From positions 62,001 through 126,000 of the forward strand of contig NZ_JBLOOT010000002.1 in assembly GCF_049800675.1 (NCBI RefSeq): DNA of 64,000 nucleotides, in the 5' to 3' direction. Shown one piece after another: positions 62,483 to 64,000 of the stretch. A program made the translations under genes and the position numbers. The notes beneath the pieces are model-generated. The model saw only the letters and a program-made list of their open reading frames with translations, made no database searches and was not told the origin of the DNA. Within the stretch, counting starts at the first letter, position 1. Each line of letters opens with the position of its first letter. The DNA comes from Cauispirillum nitrogeniifigens. GTDB taxonomy: Bacteria > Pseudomonadota > Alphaproteobacteria > Rhodospirillales > Rhodospirillaceae.

Positions 62483-63733
62483 ATGGCCGGGACTGCTGAA
62501 ACCCTTCAGGCGGATGTGCTGATCATCGGCGGCGGACTGGTCGGCGGCACGCTGGCCTGCGCCCTGGCGCAGCACGGCGTCAGCGTCGCCGTGGTCGACA
62601 GCGAGGACCCCGAGGCCCTGGTGGAGGAAGCCTACGACGGCCGGTCCTCGGCCATCGCCCTGGCCTGCCAGCGGGTGCTGGAGCAGGTCGGCATCTGGCG
62701 CCACATGGACAGCGGCCACCAGGGGCCGGGCGGCGGCGTGCAGCCCATCGTCGACATCCGCGTCACCGACACCAACAGCCCGCTGCACCTGCACTATGAT
62801 TCCACCGCCGTCGGCGGGCCGATGGGCTACATGGCCGAGAACCGGACCATGCGCCTGGGCATCCTGGCCCGCCTGGAGGAGTTGAAGGACACCGCCACCC
62901 TGCTGGCCCCGGCCCAGGTGGTTGACCATGGCCGCGAGGCCGATGGCGTGTGGGCGACCCTGGCCGACGGGCGGACGGTGCGCGCCAGGCTGATGGTCGC
63001 CGCCGATGGCCGCCGCTCGCGCATCCGCGATGCCGCCGGCATCCGGCTGGTGTCGTGGCCCTATCACCAGTCTGGCATCGTCATGACGGTGTGGCACGAG
63101 AAGGACCATCGCGGCATCGCCCACGAACGGTTCCTGCCGTCCGGTCCGTTCGCCATCCTGCCGCTGCCCGGCGGCCATCATTCGTCGCTGGTGTGGACGG
63201 AGAAGTCGCGTCTGGCCGACCACATCATGGGCCTCGACGACGACCTGTTCCATGCCGAGCTGATGGAGCGCTTCGGCGACTTCCTGGGCGAGGTCAAGGT
63301 GGCCAGCCGGCGGTTCTGCTATCCGCTGACCCTCCAGTTCGCGCCCACCTACATCGACCGCCGGCTGGTGCTGGTCGGCGATGCCGCCCATGGCATGCAT
63401 CCGGTGGCCGGGCAGGGCATGAACTTCGGCCTGCGCGACGTCGCCGCCCTGACCGAACGGCTGGTGGAAGCGCACCGCCTGGGCCTCGATCCCGGCTCGG
63501 CCGGGGTGCTGGAGGCCTACCAGCGCTGGCGGCGCTTCGACAACCTGCTGATGCTCGGCCTGACCGACGGCATCGTGCGCCTGTTCTCCAACGACATCGC
63601 GCCGCTGCGCCTGGCCCGCACCCTGGGGCTGGCGGCGGTCAACAAGCTGCCGACCCTGAAGACCTTCTTCATGCGCCACGCCATGGGCGACGTCGGCCGC
63701 CTGCCCAAGCTGATGCAGGGCGTCGGCCTCTAG
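62483..63733 (+). CDS. ubiH: UbiH/UbiF/VisC/COQ6 family FAD-dependent hydroxylase
   Basis: Flavin monooxygenase of ubiquinone synthesis, 416 residues. FAD-binding GGGLVGGTLACALAQ begins near residue 15 (GXGXXG), the middle has LMVAADGRRSRIRDAAG (DG fingerprint), and the terminal region has LVLVGDAAHGMHPVAGQGMNFGLRD. These are the three FAD/NADPH motifs of the family. The ATG at 62483 has GGGAG 8 nt upstream; a GTG at 62474 is less likely. It is divergent from glnK, an arrangement also known around Azospirillum glnZ. Which ring position it hydroxylates cannot be read from sequence. Confidence 0.93.
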   Translation: MAGTAETLQADVLIIGGGLVGGTLACALAQHGVSVAVVDSEDPEALVEEAYDGRSSAIALACQRVLEQVGIWRHMDSGHQGPGGGVQPIVDIRVTDTNSPLHLHYDSTAVGGPMGYMAENRTMRLGILARLEELKDTATLLAPAQVVDHGREADGVWATLADGRTVRARLMVAADGRRSRIRDAAGIRLVSWPYHQSGIVMTVWHEKDHRGIAHERFLPSGPFAILPLPGGHHSSLVWTEKSRLADHIMGLDDDLFHAELMERFGDFLGEVKVASRRFCYPLTLQFAPTYIDRRLVLVGDAAHGMHPVAGQGMNFGLRDVAALTERLVEAHRLGLDPGSAGVLEAYQRWRRFDNLLMLGLTDGIVRLFSNDIAPLRLARTLGLAAVNKLPTLKTFFMRHAMGDVGRLPKLMQGVGL

Positions 63734-63757
63734 GGCGGCGGAAGAGGGGGAGCGGGC

Positions 63758-64000
63758 ATGGGGCGCGTCCTGGTCACCGGCGCGACGGGGTACATCGGCC
63801 GCCATGCGCTCGCCGGGCTGGCGGCGCGCGGCTTCACCCCTGTCGTCCTCGGCCGCTCGATGCCCGAGGATGCCCCTCCCGCCGCCGAATGGCACCGCGT
63901 CGACCTGCTGAACGCGGCGGCGGTGCGGGCCGCCGTGGCGCAGGCGCGGGCCAGCCATTGCCTGCATCTGGCCTGGGACGTCGGGGCGGGCTTCTGGACG
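63758..64000 (+). CDS. NAD-dependent epimerase/dehydratase family protein, N-terminal part
   Basis: The first 81 codons of a gene cut by the window edge. The N-terminus RVLVTGATGYIGRHALAGLAARG is the Rossmann motif (TGXXGXXG) of extended short-chain dehydrogenases such as sugar-nucleotide epimerases, followed by VVLGRS and a WHRVDLLN strand. A GGGGGAG ribosome site precedes the ATG, 24 nt after the ubiH stop. The substrate cannot be judged from this fragment. Confidence 0.85.
   Translation, partial: MGRVLVTGATGYIGRHALAGLAARGFTPVVLGRSMPEDAPPAAEWHRVDLLNAAAVRAAVAQARASHCLHLAWDVGAGFWT

Overview
The window is high-GC bacterial chromosome that fits an alphaproteobacterium of the Rhodospirillales (Rhodospirillaceae/Azospirillaceae type). 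Pointers are the gene order ubiH / glnK(glnZ) / aminotransferase / ftsK / lolA / xth, a divergent hrcA-grpE versus rph-rdgB pair, the lysA-lptM-argH block facing tlpA, and LPS and ubiquinone genes of a Gram-negative cell. No rRNA, tRNA, CRISPR, transposase or phage gene was seen. Coding density is high and many genes overlap by ATGA or GTGA. Assignments come from reading the translated sequence; no database search was run.

Layout. 1-14.6 kb: ppx end, lysA-lptM-argH, a TlpA thioredoxin, a PAP2 phosphatase with a GT39 glycosyltransferase, 3-hydroxybutyryl-CoA dehydrogenase with etfBA, a PduO adenosyltransferase, an lptG-GT39-PAP2 operon, and rlmN. 14.6-31 kb: acs, small redox and housekeeping genes, gpsA, lemA-htpX, a methyltransferase, a tyrosine phosphatase, cobB sirtuin, a UDG-like protein, bacteriohemerythrin, a DMT exporter, grpE-hrcA, rph-rdgB, cbiB and an ABC-2 exporter. 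31-34.6 kb: a TtrS/TtrR-like two-component system followed by a TsdA-type diheme cytochrome, which looks like a self-contained tetrathionate/thiosulfate module.

34.8-47.6 kb is the most unusual region: a HAMP-only membrane sensor diverges from a tightly packed ten-gene operon. The operon encodes an NCS2 permease with a C-terminal RsbW/HATPase-like domain, a TAXI-type binding protein, a 2-hydroxyacid dehydrogenase, an RraA-like aldolase, an MFS carrier fused to a periplasmic sensor, a TrpX-like binding protein, three stand-alone membrane sensors that share the same periplasmic signature, and a HAMP-SpoIIE PP2C phosphatase. This looks like a transport-coupled signalling system with parts of a partner-switch but no visible STAS protein.

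47.5-49.3 kb holds four tandem paralogous secreted proteins with six invariant cysteines. 49.4-55.1 kb is a divergent MacAB-TolC-like efflux locus in which the adaptor carries a cytoplasmic PAS domain. 55.2-64 kb returns to core genes: xth, a fumarylpyruvate-hydrolase-like gene, lolA, ftsK, a dapC-like aminotransferase, glnK behind a sigma-54-type promoter, a ubiH-like monooxygenase and the start of an epimerase.

Non-coding items of note are two copies of a 163-bp repeat with imperfect 31-nt inverted arms, a short REP-like repeat with a compensatory stem change, several intrinsic terminators, a dyad upstream of etfBA resembling LiuR sites, and a possible small RNA between lolA and the FAH-family gene.
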